Assembly (NCBI GenBank): GCA_000333855.2 | Contig: CM007333.1 | Coordinates: 193,676-257,675, forward strand | Length of the DNA: 64,000 nt | Direction of reading: 5' to 3' | DNA from: Endotrypanum monterogeii | Lineage: Eukaryota; Euglenozoa; Kinetoplastea; Trypanosomatida; Trypanosomatidae | Shown here: piece by piece, positions 50,701-61,400 of the stretch | How positions within the stretch are numbered: the first letter of the stretch is position 1 | Layout of the letters: each line of letters begins with the position of its first letter | Translations under genes and position numbers: made by a program | Notes under the pieces: generated by a model | Database searches by the model: none | What the model was told of the DNA's origin: nothing | The model's input: the letters and a program-made list of their open reading frames with translations, nothing else

Positions 50701-53700
50701 ATAGCACATTGTCCTCCTCGTCGCCCTGTCGTCCTCTTACGGGGAGAGAATAACTGTCATTGACTTGCCCAGTGAGGGTGTGCGAGGTGCCCAGGGGCGA
50801 AGGTGACGTGGACAGTAGTTTGGCTTCGTTATCTAGGCTCCACTTCCGTGTTGCGCTAGAGATTGCAGTAGATGGCGTCGCTGCAGCCATTGGCGCCGAC
50901 GTGGCTGGCGGCGGTGCGGTGCACCCGTGTCCCGCTAGGGGGCCGTGGCCAAGGCGCCCGCACATCACGGGCGATGACAAGGATTGGTGCGGCGACAATG
51001 ATGATGGCTCATTCGACGCGTCACCCTGGTGAGCAGCCAGGGGCTGCAGCGCCGTCCATATCGCCCACGCCTTGATGAGATACTGCCGTTGCTGTAGCTG
51101 CGTAGGTGCGGTGGGGCTTTTCTTGGAAGCTTTGCCCTGCTCAGCAGGTGCCACAGCCACGGGCGTGGACAACGCTGGACGAGACTGGTAGATGCTCCCG
51201 CCGCCGCCACCGGCACGACCAGATTTGACGACACCGGAGTTTCCGGTTTGTTTGCTGCTACCGCCAAAGCCAGTTGTGCGTAGGGAGCTCGAACTCGCTG
51301 CGCCGCCACCGTGCGTGACCTTCGCTTTGGATGACACATCTGTTGTGGTCCAGTTGAGGTTTTTGCTTTGTGGACTTCTTGTCGAATAGAGTTCCGTGCA
51401 CGTTCGCACGGACTGCCCTGCGTTGACTGTAGACGCTGGCCCCGGCAACACACAGTGTAACAGATAGGACTCTACAGAGGTGGATGTGGTGCCCGAGGCC
51501 CCCCCCGTGCTACGCGCGCTCACTGAATGCGACGGCGGGCCCGAATCTCCACCCCCATCCCCTATGTCGTCATCGTCCATCGCCGTGTGAGGGGTAAAGT
51601 GTGGGGTGTAGGGCACCGTCATCCCACTCACGCGCGGGGAGCTGCTGGTGGAGGAGCGCGACGGGGTCTCTCGACCGCTACCGCTGCTCTGCTTTGAGGA
51701 CTTCAGTTTCTTCTTTGCCGCCCGCTTCACTGAGTTGGCCAGGGCTGACGCTTTGATGGACTTGGGCGGGGCATCACAGGATCGTCCGACGACGGTGGTG
51801 CTCGTCGCGTCATCTACGACGGCTGCACTGTCGCCCCCTTGTGCCATCATGGATGTGACGAGGTCGTTGAAGTACTTGGGCGGTACAAAGAAGGGCGTGC
51901 TTAGCATGTCTGCTGCCTCAAGACACACCATCGGTGTGGAGGCCGCACTTTCGGCGCCGTTATGCGTTAGTCGACGTGCTGTGGCGGCTTCCAAGGCTGT
52001 CACTGGGGAGCCGAGGGCGTCACGTACAGCACGGCACAGCTCACCAAGCTGCACTGCGACTTCTCGCTCTTGCGCACGCACGAACTCCACAAAGCGGGAG
52101 GGGGCATTACCGAGGGCTGCCGTCATCGCTGTAACTGAGGCACCCACACCGGTGACCTCAGCTTGACATGTTTGCATCCCTGGGACACTCGTTCGGTTGA
52201 GCTGCCACGGACTGAGCTGGTCCCTGCTGATGCCATTTAAAGCCAGCGCTTTGGCCAAGATCAGCTGAGGCACGACAGGAGGGCCACCGCTGTTACATCC
52301 ATCAGTGGAGACGAGCGCTGGAGAGATGATGGAGCTTGTCATCGACACAATGGGAGGTGTGGATATTGGCGACGCGAGCTGCGCTGCGGTCCACGCACCT
52401 GGGAAGGGATCACTGGAGCTCTCAGCCGGGCTGAGGAGGCTGCCAGCCGGAACGTTAGAAAGAGTGGTGGTCTCCATTGGCGCCAGTCGTGAGGGCGGTG
52501 GTGGGCTGTCTTGATCGATACACTTCATAGATGACCCTAGTCTATTTTCAGGGGCTTGAGCAAGGACAGCACTGTCGCCCAGCGTGCCCAGTAGCGTGAT
52601 GACGGCGCCTTGCAAATTCTCAAGGGCTTCTGAGAGGGAGGCGGCTTTGGCTGCAGCTGTCGTAGAGGGGCGCTTACTGGAGTGCCCACTTGTTACGGCT
52701 ACGACTGTGTTGGATAGCGATGACGCTGCGCTGTACTGTGAGACGCTTGCCTTTCGCGGTGTAGTGTTCATGCTCGAGGTGGCGGTGGTGAGTCGTTCAC
52801 CTTTCTTGCCGCTATCAAGCTCGGGATTGCCATACCCACCGTGGTGGTGTCCATGCGTAGACCCGGCGGAGCGTTGACCCGCACCGTCCATCTCACTTCC
52901 CTCTGCCGTTTCAGAAGCCGTGAGCGCCGCACCACAGGTGGTGAATATGGGGCTGGCCACGTGCAGAAACGACTGCAGTGCCAGCGCTACGGCTGTGCGC
53001 TGGTCCTTGAGCGCTCGCATGCTGTCGGCAAAGGGCTGCAGGCGCTCGGCACAGTACTTGGAGACGCGGTGCGCGTACACGTCCGTCTTGGCCGTCTCCA
53101 TTCCGACCAACGATAGGGTCATCATCGGAGAGCCGCTTCCGAGTAGGCGGGGCGTGTGGTCGGCCCCGGTGTTCCCGTACTTTTGCGGCTGCTGCAGAGG
53201 CCCCTTCCGAGTGGCGAGGCCGAAAATACTTGGGCGGTTAACCGGTGTAATACGGCCAGCGCTGCCGCTACGCTTCGACAGCCCGAGTTGCGAGTTCGAT
53301 GAGCCGTGCCGCGCTCCGGGCGTGCTGGCTCGCTTTGACGCGATCGCCAGTGGATGCGTCGCATTGGCGCCAAGTGATGGCAACACTGTTGCACCCGCGA
53401 GACGCGGCCGCGCCCCACCTCGCGGTGTGTGTTGCTGCTGCAGCAGAGCGCTAGGTGGTAGAAGGTGCTCTGACGTATCGCAGCTTCCATTCGAGAAGCT
53501 TGACATTCTTTTGGGGTTGAGGGTGAGCTCCTTCGCCTCTGGAGTGTTGAGTGTAGCGGAGTCCGATAGTATGTCTTGCTGGTGCTTTGCTCCTTGGGTT
53601 GAGGATAGTGCGGCGACCCAATTCATGTTCGGTTCATCACCAACCTCGGTACAGAGTTGGATGTACATGGCGGTTAGCTTCGCGTAGTCTTGTTGTGGGG

Positions 53701-55279
53701 ACGAGCTACTGGGCGCATCTATAGGACCGGAGCTAGTTGTGTGGTGCTTCGGAGTGAGCGCGCGCGGCACTGCGCCATGCCGGCGACCTGATGGAGGCTT
53801 TGCACTAGCTGGTAATGCACTCGCCACCGCACTAAACGCGCCACTGCGTCCGCTACGGGTGTTGGCGTGGTTGACACCGTCTCTGTGACCGACGAAAAAA
53901 GGAGTGGAGCGATCCAAGCTGAAGTTGGGCGGCGACGACACACCCAACGGATGGGTTACACGCATGCTGTGCTGTGCTGGGGAGGACTGGGAGAAAGATG
54001 GTTCGTTGAAGGCAGTGCTGCTTGGGCCAACGACAGGAACGACCTGCACAGCTCCCGCTCGTGTCTTCCGCGATCGCGGGGGACGAGACGGTGCCGGTGA
54101 TGGATCTGCGCGGCGACGGTGGCCTCCAGCTGCAGCCTCTCGGGTAGCAGTTGCTGGCGACAATCCGTTTCGCATCAGCCCAGTCGCCCGTCGATCGACT
54201 GCATCGCCACCGCTTGCACCTGCTCCGACTGAAGCGGCTGTTAAGTCACCCTGGCGCGACGGTGGCGCTCTGAAGGCATTGCTGTCACTGTAGGTGGGGT
54301 CTAGAGCGTCGTTCGCGGGGGATACTGTAGCCATGTATCCCAGCATTGATGCTGGAATGATGCCGTTGGAGGTCGAGCTCACTGCGGAGGTGTGCGTCCG
54401 CAGGACAGACCGGGGCCGTCGCCGAATATGGGTGCCGGAGGATAGGCGGTGGCGCGTGTGTGCTTTGGGCGCCGGCAGCGGCCCAACGTCTTGTCGAATG
54501 GACGTTGTGGGAATCATTTTTGCCTCATCCGCAGCGAATTGAGAAGACCGAAGATGACTACTGCTGCTGCTGCGATGGGGCTGACGATGGAGTGCGGCTC
54601 CCCTCGCCTCGACGTCTCTTCCCGCTGAGGGGGCGGCGGCGGCGTCGCTGCCCATGCCATCAATTTGATTCCGGCTAGGCTGCGGGGAGTCCACAGCCAG
54701 CGGGCCCCTGACTTCATTGAGGCTGTCGTACGACTGGCACACATTGACATCATCTGCTTTCTCGACGCCAGGGTATGTGAGAGTAGGTAGGGATGGTACT
54801 GCCGCCATCGACGCGCCATCAGTGATGGGTGAAGGTGATAGAGAGAACACAGTTGTGGGGCCCTGGGCGTCGCCACCGACACTTGCCGTTGTGGGGCACA
54901 ATGAGGTGGCTTGAGCACCACTGATCAAGCTCTTTGAGGTACCGACGGGTGCGCTGGGCGGCTCTCGTGCCTTGCCAAGCCCACCCACGTTTTGCCTATC
55001 CGCGTGATTTGAAGCACTGTTGTCAGTCGCTAGCTGTGTACTGTTTGCAACGTTTGAGGCGTTGTCAGTGGTGTTCAGTAGCCGCTGGTTGAGGCTGTGG
55101 GTGTTATTTTTCTCACCACAGTCGCTACCGGTCCCTGGGATGAGGGAAAGCGAGACGGGGGCCCCGCTATGATCAGCGATTTTGGATTTTCCTCTTCGGT
55201 TGCTCGCTGCGGAACGATTCGGTCTGGACTCCTTGGCTTTGCGCGCCAACGCCGGTGAGGCGTCCTTTAAACGTTCCAT
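47786..55279 (-). CDS. very large hypothetical protein, mostly disordered
   Basis: 2,497 residues from the ATG at 55279. It is the largest gene in the window. The first 700 or so residues are Ser/Pro/Ala/Thr-rich with no recognised domain; further low-complexity stretches (poly-Ser, Gly, Gln and Ala) follow. Two regions look structured: an Arg/Trp/Ala-rich helical stretch (RQIAVWWASLRCFRRAA to AFLWLWVCRRRLRRLIEERR, near residues 1610-1690; IQ-motif-like) ending in a Gln run, and the part from about 1915 onward (LYIRFSNLRRYHCCAYEVLI, RVFCAAAIYAWQLIFSHTPF, WIREATKDLTFVGQIYLPSY, NYDFVKNFLYQCFPSIDKLG, YLVGAGLFFVLKEVFHYTKD). The final part, starting RYLRDFEEEVSKSIHCIIQA, ends in a helical segment. 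Function unknown; I recognise no family. Preceding codons come from a C/T-rich tract, so this ATG is chosen. Confidence 0.8.
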   Translation of the reverse strand: MERLKDASPALARKAKESRPNRSAASNRRGKSKIADHSGAPVSLSLIPGTGSDCGEKNNTHSLNQRLLNTTDNASNVANSTQLATDNSASNHADRQNVGGLGKAREPPSAPVGTSKSLISGAQATSLCPTTASVGGDAQGPTTVFSLSPSPITDGASMAAVPSLPTLTYPGVEKADDVNVCQSYDSLNEVRGPLAVDSPQPSRNQIDGMGSDAAAAPSAGRDVEARGAALHRQPHRSSSSSHLRSSQFAADEAKMIPTTSIRQDVGPLPAPKAHTRHRLSSGTHIRRRPRSVLRTHTSAVSSTSNGIIPASMLGYMATVSPANDALDPTYSDSNAFRAPPSRQGDLTAASVGAGASGGDAVDRRATGLMRNGLSPATATREAAAGGHRRRADPSPAPSRPPRSRKTRAGAVQVVPVVGPSSTAFNEPSFSQSSPAQHSMRVTHPLGVSSPPNFSLDRSTPFFVGHRDGVNHANTRSGRSGAFSAVASALPASAKPPSGRRHGAVPRALTPKHHTTSSGPIDAPSSSSPQQDYAKLTAMYIQLCTEVGDEPNMNWVAALSSTQGAKHQQDILSDSATLNTPEAKELTLNPKRMSSFSNGSCDTSEHLLPPSALLQQQHTPRGGARPRLAGATVLPSLGANATHPLAIASKRASTPGARHGSSNSQLGLSKRSGSAGRITPVNRPSIFGLATRKGPLQQPQKYGNTGADHTPRLLGSGSPMMTLSLVGMETAKTDVYAHRVSKYCAERLQPFADSMRALKDQRTAVALALQSFLHVASPIFTTCGAALTASETAEGSEMDGAGQRSAGSTHGHHHGGYGNPELDSGKKGERLTTATSSMNTTPRKASVSQYSAASSLSNTVVAVTSGHSSKRPSTTAAAKAASLSEALENLQGAVITLLGTLGDSAVLAQAPENRLGSSMKCIDQDSPPPPSRLAPMETTTLSNVPAGSLLSPAESSSDPFPGAWTAAQLASPISTPPIVSMTSSIISPALVSTDGCNSGGPPVVPQLILAKALALNGISRDQLSPWQLNRTSVPGMQTCQAEVTGVGASVTAMTAALGNAPSRFVEFVRAQEREVAVQLGELCRAVRDALGSPVTALEAATARRLTHNGAESAASTPMVCLEAADMLSTPFFVPPKYFNDLVTSMMAQGGDSAAVVDDATSTTVVGRSCDAPPKSIKASALANSVKRAAKKKLKSSKQSSGSGRETPSRSSTSSSPRVSGMTVPYTPHFTPHTAMDDDDIGDGGGDSGPPSHSVSARSTGGASGTTSTSVESYLLHCVLPGPASTVNAGQSVRTCTELYSTRSPQSKNLNWTTTDVSSKAKVTHGGGAASSSSLRTTGFGGSSKQTGNSGVVKSGRAGGGGGSIYQSRPALSTPVAVAPAEQGKASKKSPTAPTQLQQRQYLIKAWAIWTALQPLAAHQGDASNEPSSLSPHQSLSSPVMCGRLGHGPLAGHGCTAPPPATSAPMAAATPSTAISSATRKWSLDNEAKLLSTSPSPLGTSHTLTGQVNDSYSLPVRGRQGDEEDNVLCSQTKVMHAYAAESASSLPSLPSASQRLNPEDVELLSPRHDDAPSVVTTQLIATTPPQPPTATQQHIVGPSGSMAAAARQIAVWWASLRCFRRAAAEQQSVHHIKNAEQRQKVFAARRNAFLWLWVCRRRLRRLIEERRQQQQQQQGREADALAAAARGVADVNEKTAKTRGNELEGNGKTSSEAATVSSTGSRERFQRAREQRKGALASSAALTSSTAQSSSCSSETGGGARDCKAPFIPASVSPLPLATSGISTFDLQDYHGESNSFTVSAIHRLLNAPPSLLYATCTAALRYPANAPMAYLDNSCGSAANYQSNGGEERQQSEAPPAMNDAHGGMVGITHHHQSLSGSSPTNPDDTRTHTLSQNHQDGSAVTAQQRRWIEAGVLYIRFSNLRRYHCCAYEVLIPSSDMNRLIDDPLTHLDRGSGLSSHEGIVNSETRTRSRSSPAVETTLPVPVSTRYESVVDANELHHAKPVVKPFHRPFEQWGMAYNLTSRVFCAAAIYAWQLIFSHTPFDDAKQRELPTREEQQARLERVEDRNGIILDCYGVRSEREWIREATKDLTFVGQIYLPSYDTNDPEQQQESRDNYDFVKNFLYQCFPSIDKLGDIHNYLVGAGLFFVLKEVFHYTKDSPSAQRMQEYLPQLLLVEGQSHLTALSAVTSALSRHDADAGREREDLISPSEAVDDNKALKGLSGRQRAALQRYEQLRQLHHLSYSLNQEKTKAGINSGAGAGRLQRGEAPAKSQQWQRRTGSPVAPAISIGSPAKESAKARICSSSSDSNDLASTKKSGTPAKSPDSAVWNRIATIPASRLSLMRAAPVSAAPECSPFVCPEGSRKEILAKQKGSDRTRTSSPIASAAPARDASVQLVRVPHHLLRPSAEEARYLRDFEEEVSKSIHCIIQAWKGSSSRSSLGLLDVRAALMAGATLQDELDIAYPRHFLVKLSETLAFQLFGLQLSLSSCEDLDAMGQ

Positions 55280-55379
55280 TATGTGTGGTGTGACCCCAGG
55301 GGGAGAGGGGGGTATCTCGGGGTGGGGTGGGGTGGGGGGGTAGTACAATAGTGCAAGCAGCTGAGAGAGAACTTACACA

Positions 55380-55383
<4 letters not shown>

Positions 55384-55418
<35 letters not shown>
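55384..55418. repeat. (TA)n microsatellite
   Basis: Continuous TA dinucleotides. Confidence 0.95.
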
Positions 55419-55421
<3 letters not shown>

Positions 55422-55540
55422 AGGTATAAACTCTGGAGAGGTACCACGAGCAACCAAGAAAAAAAAGATATGAGTGGATGTAATACACAATATCCTTTAC
55501 AGACGACCACAAAATGACATACTCCGCATGAAGCAAAGAA

Positions 55541-55571
<31 letters not shown>

Positions 55572-55667
55572 GTCTTGTCCACTTTTTTTTCCGTTCTTTT
55601 CACCTCTCCTCCCCAAATGGGGAAGATTTTTGGAAAAGAAATTACCCCTGTGCGAAAATATAGATAT

Positions 55668-55691
55668 GTGTATATATATATATATAGACAA

Positions 55692-55737
<46 letters not shown>

Positions 55738-55741
55738 GTAT
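55668..55741. repeat. interrupted (TA)n tract
   Basis: TA dinucleotides with short AGACAAA, AAA and TTT interruptions over more than 70 bases; the least GC-rich stretch of the window. Confidence 0.93.
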
Positions 55742-56821
55742 AACAAGCTGCGTATTTCTTGGACGATATGGTTCCGCTTTGTCAGTCGTGCTCGAGTCTC
55801 CAACAATGGTCTGATAGTGTAATGTGAATGACAGGGAAAAGGCTTTACTGGTCTTCCAGCTCCGAAAAGAGATTTTCGGTGTGCAGCAAACGAGGTATGG
55901 GTATGTCTGTCTACGATGATGCGTTTGTATCTGTGTATGTGCTCACCCCGCACACTCGTTTGGCTTTGCGCTTGAGGCTTTTTTTCCTCGCTTGCCTCAG
56001 ATGTGCCTTGTATGCTGAGCCTTTCTTTTTCGTTTTCTGCTCTGTGAAGATGTGCGTGCGTGCGTGGGTATACGTATGGGGGTTAGGTGCGTGTCGGTGG
56101 AGAGCTCAATGTGTGCAAAGATGTGCGCGCACACAAACACACACGCCGAGAGGTGTACTCCCTCGAACAGCAAAAGCAATATAACTATATAACTATATAT
56201 ATATATATATATATATATGTTTCTATCAGCTTCGTCGTGCTTCGGAGGCAGCGATGGGGGTGGGATGAGGTAGTGAGAAACAGGGTCATGCGAGTACTAC
56301 ATCACTAGCACGGTCGTAAAGGGACAGACAATGACAGATGATGTGCATTTGTGGATGTGTATGTGTGTGGTGACATGGTGAGGGAGGGAGCAAGCAGGTG
56401 AAAAGATCGAGAGAGGGAGACGGTGGTGGTGGTGGGGGGGGGTGGCGGGTCAAGGAAACACCACAGACACGTGTGGTATAGTAACGAGGAAGGTAGCCTC
56501 CCCCTCCCCCCCCCAAACAGTGTTGAGCAACACATACATACAACATGGGAGGAGGGCGGTCGATGACACGTGTGCCGTAGCAGGCCCCTGAGAGAATCTT
56601 TTAAGCACTGCTACCCCGCGAGACCAGGAGTCAATACTAGCGCATTCGCACTCATCTGGATGAGTGTGCTCCACATCCACATCCACTTTTTTTTTTTTTT
56701 GATTGTATCTGCTTGTATGTATATATATATAAAAGGACGGGGACGGGGGGGGGGAGGAGACATGCTTAGATCAACGTGCAGAGATGCTTCCATGCCCGTG
56801 CCCACATAGGTTTCTGTATAT

Positions 56822-57709
56822 TCACGGCATATATGTAGACTGATTGGAGGCGCGGTGGTGGATAAAGGCGTCGCGCAGAGAATTGAGTGTTGCTTTCTGT
56901 TCATCAGACAAGAGTCGCTTCTCTTTTTCGGTCATTTCCCGAGCCGTCACACCCGAGGCGAGCTGCAACACGTAGTCATACCACGAAGCGTAAAAAGATG
57001 CCGCGGAAACCGCATCGGCGTCGATGTGGCGCGCAAACTCGTTCTGGACAAAGCGGTTGCCGAATTCCTGTTGCTCGGGGGTGAGGAGGTAACGAAGAAG
57101 ATAATCATCCACGTCTCGCGCTAGATCTTTGTCGGCATCGGTCGCGGCTGCTGCAGCGCTGGGCGACGCCACTGTGGATTGTGAGGTGGCATGCACCCCA
57201 GTAACAACCGAGAGAGCTGCCTCGGGTCCTTGCGCACGTGCCATGTGCAGCGAAACCGCGACGGTTTTGTTGTGTAGGCGTATAATGGCACGGTAGAGGC
57301 GCACGAAGGCCAGGCGCCACTCGGGTGACGCATACCCCCAGTCCTGCATCTGGGTTGGATGCGCAAGACTAGCGAGGGAGAGTCGAAGGTACAGATTCGT
57401 GCTGAGGTTGACGTTGTTCATGACCGTTGCCGACGCGGCAGTCGTGGCACTGTCAGATGATCCTGCAGCTTCACTTTCTTTTTCGCGAAGTAGTCGAGCC
57501 TTGGCAATGGCACTGAAGGGACCGTAGCCAACAGATCGCGTCACTGTCTCCATGTTGATGTCGCTCTTGCTCACGTCATTGCCTTTTCTCCCACTGCTCG
57601 CTGCGTTGGATGTGTGTCGCCGCGCTGCTGTCACTAGAGAATTCACACAACGCCCAGCAGGCGCAGAAGAGTCTATCAGACTCCTGGAGGCAGCATGTAA
57701 GACCCACAT
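56822..57709 (-). CDS. SDHAF3/ACN9-like LYR-motif protein (succinate dehydrogenase assembly)
   Basis: 295 residues from the ATG at 57709. Basic, acid-free N terminus (MWVLHAASRSLIDSSAPAGR) fits mitochondrial import. The conserved core is split. FVRLYRAIIRLHNK carries the LYR motif (138-140 from this start). After about 55 low-complexity residues (150-204) come LLTPEQQEFGNRFVQNEFAR and the helix FYASWYDYVLQLA. These correspond to the LYR helix and to LGDQYVKDEFRRH...FLxEWxxYxxxL of the ACN9/SDHAF3 (Sdh7) family. That family helps insert or protect the iron-sulfur subunit of complex II, in the mitochondrial matrix. An extra 130-residue N-terminal region and the mid-domain insertion make it much longer than human SDHAF3 (125 residues). 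The upstream 54 codons are poor and pyrimidine-derived. Confidence 0.75.
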   Translation of the reverse strand: MWVLHAASRSLIDSSAPAGRCVNSLVTAARRHTSNAASSGRKGNDVSKSDINMETVTRSVGYGPFSAIAKARLLREKESEAAGSSDSATTAASATVMNNVNLSTNLYLRLSLASLAHPTQMQDWGYASPEWRLAFVRLYRAIIRLHNKTVAVSLHMARAQGPEAALSVVTGVHATSQSTVASPSAAAAATDADKDLARDVDDYLLRYLLTPEQQEFGNRFVQNEFARHIDADAVSAASFYASWYDYVLQLASGVTAREMTEKEKRLLSDEQKATLNSLRDAFIHHRASNQSTYMP

Positions 57710-58116
57710 ATTTCGAACACGTAGGGGGGGGGGGGAGGAGTTCTGATCTCGAAAAGGGAAGGTAGCCACAGGATGTGATGGGGGTGCAGAAAGACTTGAG
57801 AAGCAAGCGGAGCAAGTGAGAGGGAAAATGAAGAGAGGCACGGTGCGGGAGAGCAAGAGCGGATACAACACGCGAAAAATGAAATAGCCGGAGTTGCATT
57901 GGGTGCATTTATCATTACAGGTCTAGTCCGCGCACAAGCATACACAGCATGTGCCAGCCGATTGTTCGTCTTGCAAGGACACAAGAGGGAGATTCACTGC
58001 ATGGCTGCGATTTTTTTTTTTTTTGCGGAGGGGGGGGGTGTTGGATGTTGTATATACTGCACATACGCAAACATATTTACATGAACATGTATGTGCCATT
58101 TTTTCAAAGGTGTAGC

Positions 58117-58148
<32 letters not shown>

Positions 58149-58427
58149 CGGACAGTCGACATCGTCCATAGTTGCGATCGTGACCATGGCAATCGCGGAA
58201 GATGGGATGTATATGCGAGGCACCCGGGGGGTATCACTGCTGTGGCGCTACAAGGTCCCGGTATTGGTGTGACAGAGTGGACGTGCACGCAACAAGAAGA
58301 AGAGGGAGCAAGGGAGAGTGGTGATGGTGGGGTGGGGCAGTTCATGACATGATTGACAGTCGTTCTGGACGATCCCTGACGAGTGCTTCCCTTCCCTTCC
58401 CCCTCGCCCTGTACAGCTACCCTTGAA
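57710..58427. other. intergenic region
   Basis: A G12 run just upstream of the ATG (coding-strand poly(C)), T14 and G8 runs near 58011-58035 and a CA tract (58117-58145). No gene is seen. Confidence 0.7.
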
Positions 58428-61400
58428 CTAGTTTGTTGACGAGCTCACCAAATTTCCTTTTCCACTGTCGGCGGTGGAGTTCGCGTTCGAGAAGTTGGCG
58501 GTGAATCCCAGGTTCCGCTGGCCCTGCATTGGGCCGACCCCAGGTTCATCAAAACTAATCCCATTGTTCATCAGGAGTGGAAGTCGGTTGCGCTGCAGCT
58601 TCGGCACGGCGTAGCCCCAGGTAATATCAATTTCTTTTTCCTGCCATAGCCGATAAATTAGTTTGGAATTTTTGGAACGCTCCCGCTGTACCGTCAAACG
58701 CGCTCGAAGAAGTTCCGCCCGCTCCTGCGCCAGTAGGTTGATTCGATTTGCAACAGGCAGGGCAGCTTTACGCGGGTTCAGGCCAGCCTCTACGAGCGCG
58801 GCAACGGAGCGGTCCGTGTAGACGCGCTGCAGGTGAGCATTCCACAAGACCCGTGTGTGAAGCTGTGCGAGTCGCTTGCTCAGCTGCATATCTGCATCGA
58901 AGGCGTGGCGAGCGGCAAAGATGACGTCGGTGTGGCTTATCGGGTTGAGCGTGAGTGCGCCACAGAGGTACTGCAAAGCCTTCCCTGTCGACGGCCGGGC
59001 GCTGTCGGGAAATATACTTTGGCGTTCGATGTAGCAGTGCAGTTTCGCGTACAGCTTACTGAAGACATTGAGCGAGTCACGAAGTCGGATCACCTCGCTC
59101 GCGCCGTAGCGAAGGTGAATGAGGTGGGAAAGAGGGTCAGTGCTGTTACGCAGCTTTATAGGCCAAGGGTGGTAGCCGCTGCGATACTCGTTGGTGAGCA
59201 TGGGCAGAAGCAACCCCCCGGCTGACACGATCATCTCCCGCATAGCGCTCAGCGTGCCATTGAGAACGACGTTCTCGCTCAGTGTCTTTTCTACGATGGT
59301 GATGCGACGAAGCAGAGTGTGCTTTGTGTTGTGAATGGTTGCCTTCAAGAAGTGAAGCTGCTCCGCCACATGCATGCGCAGTCGCTGCATCTCCGCGCGA
59401 ACAGTGGCAAGATGACCTTTGAGGAATGTTTGGATCTGCGTGGTGTCCGCTAAAGCCCGCAGGCGATTCACCTCTTCCTGATAATTCGCGACGATGTATT
59501 GGTGCTCAGCGTTGCGCATGAGCACATTTTTCTTGAGCGTGTACTGCCTCTTGTCAAATTCGGTACGTAAAGCAATGATCTGGTGCTTTGCATCCTTCTG
59601 AAAGCCGTCCTTCAAAACATCGACGTCGGTGTTCCTCGCGCGCACCGCCAGCAGCGTGCTTTGGGGCAGGACGACATCTTCCTCGACAGCAAGCAGCACC
59701 AGATCTAGAAGACTCTGTACCGCCTGCACATCGTCTACAGTTTGCCCATCCGCCGCCCCCCCAGGGAAAAAAGAGTTACTTTGCACGTGGGGCGAAGAGG
59801 CTGCTGGCGGCGGCATCGCTGATAGGCTCATTCCTGGTCGTACGTTGCTGTCACCGCCACCGCCACCGCCACCGCCCCCGCCCCCGCCCCCGAACATGCT
59901 TTCCATGCCTTCACTCGAGCTCAGCCGGTGCACCGAGGACTGCTGCGCGTAGGAGCGGTGCTTAAAGGACCGCGTTGTGCTTCCAGCGGCCACGCAGGAG
60001 GTGTCGCGAAGGTCGTTCACCAAAGAGGATACCATCGCCCCGCGGCTCTGCTGCTGCTGCTGCTGCTGTTGTTGAAGTAGATTCACCTTCCCTGATACTG
60101 AGCGCAGCTGTGAGCGGAGCATGGTGCACTCCCGCACGAGTGTTTCTCGCAAGTACTGCACCACACGTTTCCTTTTGTCGGTGTATTGAGCCTCCTCACA
60201 CAACTGACTGGCCAGGGCGCTGCGGTGGACCTGCACGTCTGTCAGCTCCACCATCAGCTGCTCCATTTTCTCCTGTAGTGCTGTGTACTCTTCTTTCGAT
60301 ATCATTGTCAGATTATTTTCCTCGGTTATTGTACCGACGCTCACAAGACGCGTCGCGCGATGGGCCACTGAGAAGGGAGACGGGGATTCTGTTGCCGAGG
60401 CCACGCCACGCAGACCATGGCTGCTGGCAGGGTCCGACGTCATGGCAAAGGAGTCGTACGTCCCTGTGGAGTTGTACGTATTTCCCGTGTCTCGAAACCC
60501 ACCAGAACCCTGGCCTTTCATGTGATCTCGCAGCACTCCGCGTGGAGAGCTGTGTGTGGTGTTGTTGAGGGATGACGACCCGTTTAGCTGAGCATCAATG
60601 TTCAGTCGAGAAGACTTTCCATAACCCGCCGGCAGCTGTATACCGGCGAGTTCATTCATGCCACCTGCCACGTCGCTACGAGATGCGGGACGTTCACCAG
60701 GGAGATTCTTCGATGCGCCAGGGATCATAGGCAGCGACACTGCAGAGGGCGAACTAGGTTCTGCAGCTGTATAGAAGGCTGAGCTGCTCTGTGCTGCATA
60801 TTCGCTCAGAATCTTTCCGCGTATGGCGCCCGTTGACGGGTCTTCCACGTAGCCGGCGCGAGGAAGGAGCACTGGCTTCTTGCGGAGCTCTTGGTAGACC
60901 TGCATGATATCCTTGCCTGCCCCCGTAGCCACCGCACCCCGGGTTTCCCTGTACTGCGTGTAGAGCGGAATTTCCTTGAGAAGGCGCTCGAGCAGCGCGC
61001 GCGACTCGAACGTGTAGACGATGCAGTCCTTCAACGAGCCACCCTCCGCTAGCGACATCTTTTTCAGCAAAGTCTCCTGTACATGGCGAATGATGAGCTG
61101 CAGCGGGCGGGGGCAGGGCTGCGCGGCGATGTCACACTCGAGCTGGTCCTCCTCCGTCACCACAACACCTACATGTGCCCTTGCGCTTACTGTGTCACTC
61201 ACGCTCGTAACCACAGACGAGGCCGTAGTGCCAAAGGCGCCTTGGTTGTCTAGGCCTACATCGACGCGTTTGAACTGGACCAGTCGCGACGAGCTCCTGA
61301 CACCACCCCCGCCACCGGGGCGTGCCGTCGTGGTGCTCTCATCTAGCAGCTTCGGTGACTTGGCGCATGACGCGTTCACGTGGGAGCTAGTGGGGGTACC

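Larger units (their letters stand above)
55280..56821. other. intergenic region, TA-rich
   Basis: TA tract (55384-55418), CA tract (55542-55565), T8 run, a long interrupted TA tract (55668-55741), TA tract (56195-56219), G8 run near 56435, C8 run near 56506, T13 run near 56688. Small plus-strand frames (up to 118 residues) contain no recognisable family. No gene is called. Confidence 0.65.
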
